The translations under genes and the position numbers were made by a program. Below are positions 40,703 through 51,710 of a DNA stretch of 64,000 nt, piece by piece (positions within the stretch are counted from its first letter, which is position 1; each line of letters starts with the position of its first letter). The stretch lies in contig JAZGTN010000028.1 of assembly GCA_037783415.1 (NCBI GenBank), positions 2,995,001-3,059,000 of the forward strand. Direction: 5' to 3'. This DNA comes from Leptasterias polaris. Lineage: Eukaryota; Echinodermata; Asteroidea; Forcipulatida; Asteriidae. A model generated the notes under the pieces. It had not been told where the DNA came from. It made no database searches and saw only the letters and a list, made by a program, of their open reading frames with translations.

Positions 40703-41297
40703 GCAGCTACATTCCAAGTGAAACTATGTAAAAAAGAACTTGAAACCTATGATACACAAACTTTTGAAAATTTAAAAAAGGTTCAAAGATTGTCTGATGG
40801 ACGGTTTGATTATATCTCCCGTCTCCGTCCTCCATGGTCTTGATCAAGCATGGATGGATCAATAGTGTGTTTGCAGCTCTATAGGTCCTCTGTCACAGAC
40901 ATAGTACAGTAGTCTGCCCAGAGGATTTCCGATCTGCCTTTTAGGCCTTCAAGGTTACCCTGTCGGTTTTTTTTCTCCAGGGGGAAAAAACAACTTTCTA
41001 TCGTGGCGGGCATGCTCCATTATTCCACATTTGTGTAGGCTACTTTTATCTTGCCTGTCATGTCCTGCATCGTTGTCTATTTTTCAAAGTGAAGCAACTT
41101 TCATATTGCAGATTTTATAAGAAATAGTTAGATGAAGATAGATGCGTTTTGAAAACAATTTCTCTCAATTAATCAATCACATTGCACACACACAAACGTT
41201 ATTTAAATACACTTTCAAAACTTTATTTTCCTCTAAAATATAAATAGGTTTTTATTTAAATATTTGTGTTTAAATGTGCCAAATCTCCTCAAAGGGA

Positions 41298-42065
41298 GTT
41301 TATACTTTTGGTAAATGTCAAAGACCAGTATCCTCACTTGGTGTATCACAACATATACATGAAACAACAAACCTGTGAAAGTTTAAGCTCAATCGGTCAT
41401 TGCAATCACCAGAAAAAAGTGGGGGAAAACCTTAAGTATTTTCACTGTTTTCAAACATCGAGTTTTCGACTCATGAGATCATACTAATTGTTTTACTCAT
41501 TTCTCAAAAACTATAGCATTTAAAGCAAAAATATTTCAAAGGGAGTTTCCCATCATGACCATCTTTATACCATGTAAGTTATGTGTGAATCTGTGAACAT
41601 TTATATTTTTACTTTTTACCAATGTTACAAACACCCTTTAAATATACTCGTAACACAACAAAGTGCTTCACTGCATTGGTTTTCAAGGTGACATCTCTAA
41701 ATTTATCTGGCACCTTCAAGTGAGAACATGCGCTCTCTCAGGCTCTGTCTATATCGTGAACTTCTGTCAATTGTCAAAGACCAGTATCCTCACTTTACTT
41801 GCGGTGTATCCAAACATATGCATCAAATAACAAAACTGTGAAAATCTTGATTCAATTAGTCATCAAATAAGTTGCAAGAAATAATATAGGGAAAAAACAT
41901 GAAGCCTTTCTCGGATGCAAATTTTGGGTGAAAAATTACCTCTTTCTCTAAAAGTACATTACTTCAAAGGAGGTTGTTTTAACAATGTTTTATAATATCA
42001 ACAGCTTACTCAAGTAAGTTTTTATGGTCGTTAACTTGTGGAGTAATTACCAAAAGTAAACCCCA
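41298..42065. repeat. Two degraded copies of the 45.5-kb MITE family
   Basis: gtcaaagaccagtatcctca occurs at about 41318 and 41776, each followed by the family's interior and a gagtaattaccaa/ttaccaatg right end. Another degraded copy is at about 3393-3690. Confidence 0.65.
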
Positions 42066-42522
42066 CCTTTAACGAAAATATATAAACATTCTTAATTAAC
42101 AAATACTGAAACTCACACTTATAAAAATTTACCTCAGACAATTTTGTATGTTTGAAAAAAATCTGGAAAAAAAATATAGCACTGAAATTTACTAGCATAG
42201 AAGTATAAAAATACAAAACTCTGATCAGTCTACGCAATACTTCCACCCAAGAAGGTTGGAAATGTATTGACTCTCATTAAATAATGTGGATGAAAGAATT
42301 TAGTAATTTAATTTCTTTTTATTTATTCATTCGGGCTTTAAAAAACAAAACAATACAATAATAAAATAAACAGAAGACTGGAAAAATTTAATCTGACCAA
42401 GACTTACGAAAAACAGAGGGATATGTAGAAATACAAAAACAAACAGCAGCCTAGGTATTGCACAAAGCGAACTAAATCACTATCTAAAAGAGCAATACCC
42501 CCAAAAAGAAAGATATTAGAAT

Positions 42523-43060
42523 ATAGGTAGCCATATAGGTAGCCACACAGGTAGCCACACAGGTAGCCACACAGGTAGCCACACAGGTAGCCACACAGGT
42601 AGCCACACAGGTAGCCACACAGGTAGCCACACAGGTAGCCACACAGGTAGCCACACAGGTAGCCACACAGGTAGCCACACAGGTAGCCACACAGGTAGCC
42701 ACACAGGTAGCCACACAGGTAGCCACACAGGTAGCCACACAGGTAGCCACACAGGTAGCCACACAGGTAGCCACACAGGTAGCCACACAGGTAGCCACAC
42801 AGGTAGCCACACAGGTAGCCACACAGGTAGCCACACAGGTAGCCACACAGGTAGCCACACAGGTAGCCACACAGGTAGCCACACAGGTAGCCACACAGGT
42901 AGCCATACAGGTAGCCACACAGGTAGCCACACAGGTAGCCACACAGGTAGCCACACAGGTAGCCACACAGGTAGCCATACAGGTAGCCATACAGGTAGCC
43001 ATACAGGTAGCCACACAGGTTCTGCAGGTAGCCACACAGGTAGCCATACAGATAGTCTTG
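42523..43060. repeat. 12-bp minisatellite, about 44 copies
   Basis: aggtagccacac repeated about 41 times without indel from 42523 to 43018, then a short break and a few more units to 43060. Only a handful of units carry C-to-T (catac). It lies 0.2-0.75 kb downstream of the GH27-A stop. Confidence 0.98.
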
Positions 43061-43274
43061 CCATACAAGTCTCCAATTTTAACTATATCAGTTTTGATGG
43101 TGATACAGCAGAAGAAGCTACCATGCAAGTGTTTTGCCAATCAAGAAGAGGGTACATGTTTACCCCTAGTAGGTTTGTCTTTCACTCAAAAAGAAAATCC
43201 AAATTGAAGTAATGAGCAATTTCATAAGGATAGAAATATCAACATTTTTGCAAATAGGACATGCTGATTTCTAT

Positions 43275-43526
43275 TCAAGGTTGCACATGAAACATCAAAG
43301 CGCCAGTCCCTGCTATCCTGTAGTCATACAGTTTCCCCGGCTCCCTGTAACCAATATCAGTGTGTTTTATAATATCCCGCAGGAAGCACTTATCAAAACA
43401 TTTAACAGCCAGTTGTTGTAAGGAGACAGACACTGTTGTAGGTGATGAGTACCGGTTAAGAAACACAATGGCAGACTGTTGCTTCTCCGAGAGTGGCTTT
43501 ATCCACACATCAACTGCTGATCCAAT
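43275..43526 (-). CDS. GH27-A exon 7 (C-terminal beta domain, stop)
   Basis: 252 nt; acceptor ccacctcag; TGA at 43275-43277. Encodes residues 325-407: [20 protein letters not shown] opens the usual C-terminal beta-sandwich. Nearest downstream AATAAA on the minus strand is at 42318-42327, beyond the 12-bp array. Confidence 0.9.
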   Translation of the reverse strand: MGSAVDVWIKPLSEKQQSAIVFLNRYSSPTTVSVSLQQLAVKCFDKCFLRDIIKHTDIGYREPGKLYDYRIAGTGALMFHVQP

Positions 43527-46500
43527 CTGAGGTGGAATGATTGAAACAAAATTCATTGTATTTCATTTTTAGTTACATTTGTGTCTGTGTGATTCTTATA
43601 TTCAAATTTAAAACGTATCACCCTCTTCTGAAATATTCATTTAGAAATTTTACATAAAAAAATATATATCTGTCTTATTGTATAAAAAGTTCTGAAAAAG
43701 ACAGCATTATAAAATAAAAGTTTTTAAAACGTGACATAATTCAATCAATTCAGTAAAATGCATTTGGAATTTTTTTTTCACAGGACTTCGGGAAAGTCTT
43801 GAGTAGACTGGAGGGTGCTTAATGCTGCTAAAATATAGAATTGAAATTGCCTCTAGCTATATCTGGCAATCTCGGTGGTCTAGTGGAAGACATCTGCTCA
43901 AGCCTTGGCAAAGGTCATGGGTTCGAATCCCACACGAGTAATATGGCTGTGGATTTTTTTTAACAGGGCTTGGGAAAGTACTGAGTAGACAGTGCTTAAC
44001 ACATATCAGTGTATGGGTAAACACACAAACAATATTCTTTATCCCGATGCAAATTTAACATCAGTTCAAAAAGGTTTACTTCAAAATGTAGAGAAAAAAA
44101 CAGCTGTAAACTTACATGCAATATATCACATCATAAAACTACGCCCTAAGTAAACTCAAATTTTGTTGACAAATTCCTTTGAAATAAAACACAAGAAATA
44201 TCTTACTTCTCATAAGATGCATTTATAAACTGATGTTTGTTATTCTTACCCGAAGTACACGTTTTCCCATTGCACCAAGACGGTCTTGATTAACAGCAAT
44301 CACCTCCTTGTTTAGTAAAATCTCTCGAGACTCAGTAGAGATATTCCGAAGATCATTTGCCATTAACAGCGGTGCAGCCAAGATTGACCACATTGCAAAA
44401 TGGGCCTGGGACTGTGTGACTGTCAAACCATTGTCTCCAACAACAATCTGTGAAAAACAAATTAATTAGTTATAATAATAATAACAATACGCAGAACTGC
44501 TAAGAACTTTCTTAGCTCTTGTATAGCACTTTTCACTCTGGAATGGCATCCCAAAGTGCTTACTATTTTGTCTACACGTTGTCGTACGCAAAGCTACGTT
44601 TGAAATTATCAGAGCCATTTTACAAATATGTTTACACACGTAGCACCTTGTAGTGGTTGAGCTGTGGGGTAAACTTAATGCAGACAACCATGCCAGGAAC
44701 ACCAGGGCAATGTGTACTGGGTACTTTTACTTGCATTACAGAACACACAGGAACTACGGCTTTACGTTCCATCCAAAGGATAAAGCTATAATGGCCAAGT
44801 GTCTTGTTTAAGGACACAAGCGTCAAGACCAGGACTTGAAAACACACTCTGCTGGACAGAAACACCAGAGCTTGAGTCCAGCGCTCTTGACCGCTCAGCA
44901 ACGACACACCACAATTATCCCTGCTACGTTTCAAGTTGAAACTGAAAGCCATTATATTCTCTTTCCTCCTCCCCCCACTTTCCAATTTCATTGTACTTTT
45001 TTCAATAAAATGAGAGCCCCAAGTAATCAGCAGTGCTCTATAAGCTATCCTCAATAAAGATGGTTGTAAACAAAATACTCGTCTTCGAGTTAACTTTTTA
45101 GAAAATGTTTCCATTGGAATAATATAATCAATGGTTAAAATGACAAAGAAGTAAAGATTATTTGATAGTAGGGGTTTCTTAAAATTATTTTATGCCCATT
45201 TTTGTTCCAAATATTTATTTAAACAAATTTAGAAGTGCTTTAAAATAAACACTTATAGTCGAATGAAAACAAAAAGTGTTGCAAATGTTTTACTGATAAA
45301 GCTTTCTTGCATTGACTTACCATGTCTGGGTCATTGAAACTGCCTGGTCTTGAAACAGGTATCATGGCATCTTGACTCAGTATAAAGTAATCAATGATAG
45401 AAAGAACGGACGACCACGTCTCATGTACATCCATATAAGCTCTCCATGTGTTACAGTACTCGGCAATCAGGGTGTAATTTATCTGTAATTGCAAATGAAG
45501 AGTATTGTATAATTGTATTGAATGGTTTTGGTTATCTGCAGATTCAGTTTAAAGGTACTGAACACGTTTGGTAATTGTCAAAGACCAGTATTCTCACTTG
45601 GTGTATCCCAACATATGCATAAAATAACAAGCCTGTGAAAATTTGGACTCAATTGGTCATTGAAGTTGCAAGAAAATGATGAAAGAAAAAACACCCTTGT
45701 TGTACAAATTAGTGTGCTTTCAGATAGGAATAAAAGGCTTCTGGCCTGAAGTATTTTATTATTTTCGTGAGAAATTACCTCTTTCTCAAAAACTACGTTA
45801 CTTCAGAGGGAGTCGTTTCTCACAATGTTTTATACTATCAACAGCTCTCCGTTGCTGGTTACCAAGTAAGTTTTTATGCTAATATATATTTTGAGTAATT
45901 ACCAAACGTGTACAGTGCCTTTAAAGAGTACAGTCCTACTCTGTCCGAGAAGTTTAAAACATTTTAAGAGTTAAGTAATTTTTGCATAGAACATTTTTGA
46001 TTTATTTTCATTTAAAGGTAGGGTCACGTTATGCTTATTTATGGGTAAAATTATAAAGAAGCATTACAATAGACCTTATGCATATGACGTCATTTGAGTA
46101 GGGCGCCCTCGCCTAGAGGTCAAAAGGAAGATGTTCATTGGCCATGGCCTGTGCGCCGCGCATACAAATCAGCGCGTTTCCATTGTTTCATCATCAGTTT
46201 ACCTCTAAGATGGCGGCTTGGTGACGTCAATGCATAAGGTCTATAACAGTCACCTGTGAAAGTTTCTGCTGAGAAAACAGCAACAAGCTGTCACAGTGTT
46301 TTCACATGAACGTCAAATCCATCCACATTTAGCGAAGTTACAGTGGGTACCAACTGCATCTCTGGCTGCAGTATTCGCAAACGGACACCAACCCTCAGAA
46401 ATCTGAGAAACGATTCATGCATTAATCATTTCTCAGATTCAAAGTTAATTTTTATTGATTTCTAATCACTGTGGGGGAATTTTAGACAAAATAATTTTGC

Positions 46501-49500
46501 AGGATGCTTAATACTTCTACCATCTTTATAACAAATATCAAATAACAAACCACAAGGGAAACTGACTGGGTAAATTTTAAATGATTTAACCCATAATCAT
46601 CTTTATAACAAGTAAGCTTTCTGATAGAAATTAAACTTTTTGTTTTTCAAGGTCATTACCAAATGATGACCGTACCTTTGAGGCACTTCATTCAAAGAAA
46701 TTTTAACAAGGAACAAAAAGAAAAAAGTTTAGTAACAAAATCTTGTTTTCATCCAAAAGCCAAGATTACACAATTGAATTTTCTTTTCTTACTTTCATGC
46801 CGTAGTGTCGTAATTCATTTGGCCATTTACAGTTGAATAAAATGGGTCTTCCTGTAGCATTCAATGCTCTGGTCATCTCTGGATAGCCTGTGTAGAAACA
46901 AAGAATACTGCTCTTGTAAAAGAATTTACAAAATTAAACAAAGCAGGAAAAATAGGAATGTGAAGTGTCAGGCTTTTTGAGGCAAAGCATCCCATTTCAT
47001 TCCGGCTTGTCGTGGCCGAACACTAAGGCGCACCCAAATCAAGCTCTGGTGTTTCTTATCAGCAGAGAGTGGGTTCGAGTCCCTGTCTTAACCATTATTG
47101 CTTCGTCCTTTGGATGAGACATAAAGATGTTGGTTTTCGTGTGCTTTCGGTGCTATACAACTCTTTTGTTTTGTTTCTTTCTTTCTTTCATCTGTTTTAA
47201 TCGATTTCAAAAGCAAAGAACAAAATTCAGATATGATCAACCACTGTTTTACCTTTACTATATGTAGTTATATTTGAGCTGCAGCTATCTAACTTGAGCA
47301 TGTCTACGCCCCAGTCAGCAAATGTCTGCGCATCAAGCTCAAAATGACCCCAACTCCCTGGAAAACCTGAACAAGTCTTGGTTCCGTAATCACCATAGAT
47401 ACCAAACTTCAGACCTCTACTGTGAATCTGAAAGACAAAGAAGCATTTACATTTATAGCAAAGTCAAAAATGACAGCTTAATGGGAGACACTTTGTGTTT
47501 TGATCAGATGTATTTTTGAATATGGACTCAACTTGAATAATGACAACTTTCAAATCAAATGAAAAAACTCCAAAATGGAAGCAGTAAATATTAGAGAAAA
47601 TAGAACTGGCCGTTGCAAACTGCTTACCAACCAAAAGGACCTATGGTATAAATGCAAAACAAAAATGAGTGGCCTGACATTTTGACCCTAGCAGAGTATT
47701 TCTTGAAGCCTTTGAGAAAGACTCTGCTATGTTCATAATGTCAGACCACTTAACTATTTTTGGCAGCAAGTATTTATTAGATGGGACTAAAAAAGAGAAA
47801 GCACCCCGGAAGATTGTGGATAATGAAAATTTGACAGATTTAAAAGTAGGGTCATTGTATGCTGATTTATAGAAACAATTATCAAGAAAGATACCATAAA
47901 AGTCACCTGCGAAAGTTTCAGTTGAACAAAGTGTCTAGTTGTTAAGAAACAGCCAAAAAACTATCACAGTGATTTCATCAAGAATGTCAAACCCATCCAC
48001 ATTTAGCTGGTACCAACCGCATCTCTGGCAGTATTGGAGGAAGCATTCTTAAACGGACACCCCGCAATTTTCAAAAAGTTGCATGCAGGCAATCTTTTGA
48101 GATGTAAATTATGTGACATACTTTATTGATTTCTTATCAACGACGACACTTCTGACAAAATAATTTCGCAGGATGCTTATACTACCATGAACCCCTTTAT
48201 AACAATTTGGATAAAAAAATTACACATTTTCTTTTTCAGGTTCATTACCAAAGTATGACCCTAACTTTAAACACATTTTTGTCAAAAACTGTTGACACAG
48301 AAACAAACAAAAAAGAACTACAGAAGAAAACCAGATCCTCATAGCATTTATTTCCTTAATAATAATAATACGAGAAATTTATATAGCGCATAATGCAGAA
48401 GCCTCTATGCGCAACACAAAAACAAAAACATAGAAAAGAATATAATTTTAAAAAGCAAGTTACACAAATAAAGATTCAAACAAATGAGTTTTTAAAAGTC
48501 CCTTGAAAATCTGAAGAGAGCCAGCTTGGCGAATATTAAGAGGTAAGTCATTCCATAATGAAGGTGCAATGAAGTTGAAGGCTCTTTGACCATAAAATTT
48601 TGTGGAAAAAGTAGTTTGCGTGAGTAGGGATTGGCCAGCAGATCGGAGAGGACGAACAGGAATATATTTACGGAGAAGAACAGATATATAGTCAGGGGAT
48701 AAGCCATGAAGAGCTTTGAAAGTGAGAAGATTTAACTTATAAACGATTATCCTTACTGATTACCACAACCTTAATAACAAGGAAAACAGACAGGTCCCAT
48801 TACATAAATCTTATCACCATTAGGATCACACTGGAATGACACAGGGAACCCATCAAGGGTGGCTACTGGCTATACCTACCGAGGATGAGATTTGATGGAT
48901 TTGAAAATTCCTGAAAATGCCTCTTAGACCTGAGTTCCCACATATTCTAGACCCAGAACCTCCAAGATGCTACAGTTCAGGATGTTGACCAACTCCATGC
49001 AAAACCAGAAATACAAACTACAGGTTTGGACACATTGAGGACTACTTCTTTCCCTCGTTGGTGACTGCTTTGTGTACTTCTTCCGAGTAGATTTCAGAGG
49101 AGATTTAAAGAAAATCCTGAAATCAGGGAAAATCTTGAGAAATCACACGCCTAACCTCATCTTAGGGTGTCATGGCCGAGTGGTTTAGATCATCGGATTC
49201 AAGTTCTGGTGGTTTAGTCATCAGGGTGTGGGTTCGAGTCCTGGTCGTGACGCTTGTGTCCTTGAGCAAGACACTTTGCTATAATTGCTTCTCTTCACCC
49301 AGGGGTATAAATGGGTACCTGCGAGGGTAGAGGTTGATATTGTGTTTGGAAAAGCCTTCTGAGTGCCACGACAGCTCGGGCTGTATACTCCCCAGGGAGC
49401 TGAGAAAGATTAAAGGAATGTTATAGGCCCAATGACCAGGACACTAATGAGACGTTATTGTAAAATGCGCTATATAAGAACTGGTTATTATTATTATCTT

Positions 49501-50809
49501 ACATAATCAGCCAGAGCTTTGATTCCACTTGGGAAGCGTTCTAGATCTCCTTGAAGCCTACCATCTGCATCACGTTCCTTAGCACTCCAGCAATCATCCA
49601 GATTGACGTACTCGTACCCAGCGTCCTTGTACCCATCAGCTGCCATGCGATCAGCCATCTCCATCATTAAATTCTCACTGTATATGTTACGGAGATGTTA
49701 AAATGAAATTCTTTAAAAAAGCATGCTACACCAAGACTCTGTATAAGTTACAAAGAATATTTGTTACAAAGCATTTATAAAGACAATTTCTGGTAATGAA
49801 ACCAATAATGCCTATAAATATGTGACAACTGTATAAAATGGAAATTTTAAAAATAAGTTCATTAAAAGTTATCTTGTACCAAGATTTTTCAAAAGTAAAC
49901 AAAAAGGAAATTGGTTATATTATTATTATATACTTCTGAAAATGAAACCAAGGATCCCTTATAAGTGAACTTAATCACTGTAGCTCGCAAGCCTGAGGAA
50001 ACCTGTAAACAAGGGTGCTTGCCATGTGAACCAGAAACACTGGGGTTAAAAAACACCTACTTTTCCAAAAAAAGTGGATTATTTATGTGCACTTCTATTA
50101 TATTATTATTATTATTTCTGGTTTATTAAAACACAATGCATTAGTAGCCCAAGGGCTAAATTGCTACATTGTTTACACACAAAAAAACACGGAGCTGAAC
50201 AAAAAAACAAAAAGAATTAACCAATTGCATTAACCAATAACATCCTACATGGGACCTATGGCTTATCGTCCCATCTGAAGGACAAAGCAACTATAGATAG
50301 ATATTTTATTTGTCCGTATCATAACAAAAATACATAAGTTTTGCTTCCATTGGCTATAATTACATAAAAAGTATCTTGCTCAAGAACACAAATGCCACGA
50401 CCGGGACTCGAACCCACACACTCTGCTGATCAGAAACGCCAGAGCTTGAGTTCATTGCTCCTAACCTCTCGGCCACAAATTTCATATTTGGGAAGAGAAA
50501 AAGAAAATGTATCAAGGCTGTTTTTCCACTGTTGTTACGGTAGAGTTTGCAATGTCAACCAAGATGTTTTACCATAAGATACAGAGAAACAAAATGAATC
50601 TTGCACATTGAAGTTATTTGGAAACATTAGTTTTAAAATTACCTGATGCAAGTCTTGGGATTCTTTTCACAATTTTGATTGCAATGAAACCGTTCCCACG
50701 TCAGCCAACCCATAGGTGGTGTTTTTGCAAGTCCATTGTCCAATGCTTTACTGATGCTGATGCAGAGCAAGGCAAATGCTACAAACTTCAGAAGTAGTTC
50801 CTGAAACAT
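43275..50809 (-). CDS. Glycoside hydrolase family 27 enzyme A (alpha-galactosidase / alpha-N-acetylgalactosaminidase-like), complete, divergent
   Basis: Seven coding exons join in frame: 407 residues including a hydrophobic signal peptide (about 1-22), close to human NAGA (411 aa). Mature start [19 protein letters not shown] is the GH27 signature. Exon lengths 175, 175, 95, 162 and 198 nearly equal those of vertebrate GLA. Nucleophile D161 (KLDSC), acid/base D222 (WRAYMD) and FNDPDM (253-258) are present. Odd: KLDSC instead of KLDGC; substrate loop CKWPN instead of CEWPL (GLA) or CSWPA (NAGA); SRPGS instead of AGPGH/AGPGG. The fold should be a (beta/alpha)8 barrel plus C-terminal beta domain (exon 7). 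Expected role: exo-hydrolysis of terminal alpha-Gal or alpha-GalNAc in lysosome or secreted; substrate cannot be predicted because the selector residues are neither type. Confidence 0.92.
43818..44050 (+). mobile_element. SINE S2
   Basis: ctcggtggtctagtggaaga, catgggttcgaatcccacac, gggaaagtactgagtagac. In GH27-A intron 6. Confidence 0.85.
44250..44447 (-). CDS. GH27-A exon 6
   Basis: 198 nt; acceptor tttcacag, donor GTAAGA. Encodes residues 259-324: [47 protein letters not shown]. The NQD motif is conserved, with Pro to Arg after it. Confidence 0.92.
44462..44912 (-). mobile_element. SINE S1 variant
   Basis: Minus strand: head at 44912 (ggtgtgtcgttgctgagcgg), acacttggccattatagctt, and a (TTA)n side at 44472. 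Lies 15 bp upstream of the GH27-A exon 6 acceptor. Confidence 0.85.
45321..45482 (-). CDS. GH27-A exon 5 (acid/base)
   Basis: 162 nt; acceptor aattacag, donor GTAAGT. Encodes residues 205-258: [16 protein letters not shown] with acid/base D222, and [13 protein letters not shown]. Confidence 0.92.
45553..45920. mobile_element. MITE, TTAA target, AGGYACTG ends (Kolobok-like)
   Basis: 368 bp between TTAA copies (45549-45552, 45921-45924). Inverted ends AGGYACTGWACACGTTTGGT match for about 28 bp. TTAA with AGG-starting ends fits Kolobok better than piggyBac. In GH27-A intron 4. Confidence 0.75.
46014..46680. mobile_element. MITE family 'AGGGTCA' with nested insertion
   Basis: Ends ttaaaggtagggtcacg and (inverted) caaaggtacggtcatc. 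A second copy, without the nested insert, lies at 47843-48275. The shared interior includes acccatccacatttagc. A SINE fragment sits at about 46535-46590. Confidence 0.65.
46070..46243. mobile_element. Small MITE nested inside another MITE
   Basis: 174 bp with inverted ends TAGACCTTATGCAT plus TGACGTCA. The host copy at 47.9 kb is uninterrupted at the matching point, so the boundary is clear. Probably a TA target. Confidence 0.8.
46793..46887 (-). CDS. GH27-A exon 4 (substrate loop)
   Basis: 95 nt; acceptor tctacacag, donor GTAAGA. Encodes residues 173-204: [20 protein letters not shown], then [13 protein letters not shown]193 and N196 occupy the two positions that separate GLA (E, L) from NAGA (S, A). 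Confidence 0.92.
47009..47165 (+). mobile_element. SINE S1 fragment
   Basis: Plus strand: tgtcgtggccgaacactaag head, gtgggttcgagtccctgtc, tgcttcgtcctttggatgag. In GH27-A intron 3. Confidence 0.8.
47253..47427 (-). CDS. GH27-A exon 3 (catalytic nucleophile)
   Basis: 175 nt; acceptor tctttcag, donor GTAAAA. Encodes residues 115-173: [18 protein letters not shown], then [11 protein letters not shown] with nucleophile D161. Ser162 replaces the usual Gly. Confidence 0.93.
47843..48275. mobile_element. MITE family 'AGGGTCA', uninterrupted copy
   Basis: Starts taaaagtagggtcattg and ends with inverted aaagttagggtcatac. Homologous to 46014-46680 without the nested element. Confidence 0.65.
48364..48745 (-). 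mobile_element. LINE 3' fragment (decayed)
   Basis: The reverse strand holds a degraded [23 protein letters not shown] C-terminus; it ends near a (TAA)n run at 48359. In GH27-A intron 2. Confidence 0.55.
49166..49497 (+). mobile_element. SINE S1, full length, abutting the GH27-A exon 2 donor
   Basis: Plus strand from ggtgtcatggccgagtggtt to a (TTA)n tail. ATCTTA flanks both sides (49159-49164, 49496-49501); the right copy overlaps the exon 2 splice donor. Confidence 0.9.
49503..49677 (-). CDS. GH27-A exon 2
   Basis: 175 nt. Encodes residues 56-114: [42 protein letters not shown]. The LDDCW motif carries substrate-binding aspartates. The donor GTAAGA abuts a SINE on the other strand. Confidence 0.93.
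50215..50486 (-). mobile_element. SINE S1 variant
   Basis: Minus strand: tttgtggccgagaggttagg head, gtgggttcgagtcccggtcg, ttctcgtgggttc-type B box. Seems interrupted near 50293-50365. In GH27-A intron 1. Confidence 0.75.
50643..50809 (-). CDS. GH27-A exon 1 (signal peptide, GH27 signature)
   Basis: ATG at 50807-50809. A tttgttttccag acceptor ends 8 nt upstream, so a 5' UTR intron is likely, as in gene B. Encodes 55 residues: signal peptide ending near SISKA, then [13 protein letters not shown]. Donor GTAATT, phase 2. Confidence 0.9.
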
Positions 50810-51710
50810 GTTCGATCTGGAAAACAAACGTCAATCAGTTATTTGTAAATTCAAGGAGAGTCTCAATTGCTAAAAAAAATACTCTGGTGTTAATTAATAA
50901 AAGCTTGAAAAAAAAGGTTGCGTTAATGTTTTGTTTTGTTTAACTTGTTGAATGCTATGTTTTATATGGTGGCATCGAAAATAATATTTCGAAAATATGT
51001 TATTACATAAATTACAAATCCTGAACACAGCAATTTTATATACAACTTTTAAAAAATAACCTTGTGTCCTTGGTATGGATTGGGTTGTAGATTGGTCCCC
51101 TACCTTTATCCACAAGGATACAGACAGGCACTGGTCTTACAGAACCGATGGTTTCAGTTCATGGGACATACGCAAATGACTATTACAGCCGGAAATGTAT
51201 GTGTCCGATGCAATGGCAAGTGTGCAATACTTCAAAATGAGCATAAACGCCAAGCAACGGACATAATTCTATGTACATTATGCTGTATTTCTGACCAGGT
51301 GTTATTCATCAAAATCATTATTATTATTTATTATTATTATTATTTATTCGGCATACTTCACAAGACAAAAATATAAAACAGTTGAGACAATGATAAAAAT
51401 ACAAGGGAACAAACAATAGAGCCAGCAACCACATGCCAGGAAAAAAAAAGTTAACCTAATAACTGTGGCCCAAGTGCCTTCGTTTCCAGTGCTACTGGCT
51501 ATACAAAAAAACAGAGAATATTACTAAAAACAATAATTTTATGTACAGCAATAAAAGGGGGAAACTATGTAAAAATTGCACATGGGTAAACAAGGATAAA
51601 AACAGAAGCATCAGGCGGGGTCATATTTCACTATGGACACCAAACAATTGCGAGCTTTTACAAGAGAAGAAAAGCAATGAAACATTTCTGCAAAAAAGCA
51701 CAATTCAATA

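Noticed and set aside
42484..43140. Long minus-strand open frames reading (VATC)n and (VWLP)n
   Set aside because: They are the direct result of a 12-bp repeat without stop codons; two frames are open over the same DNA and no gene context supports either.
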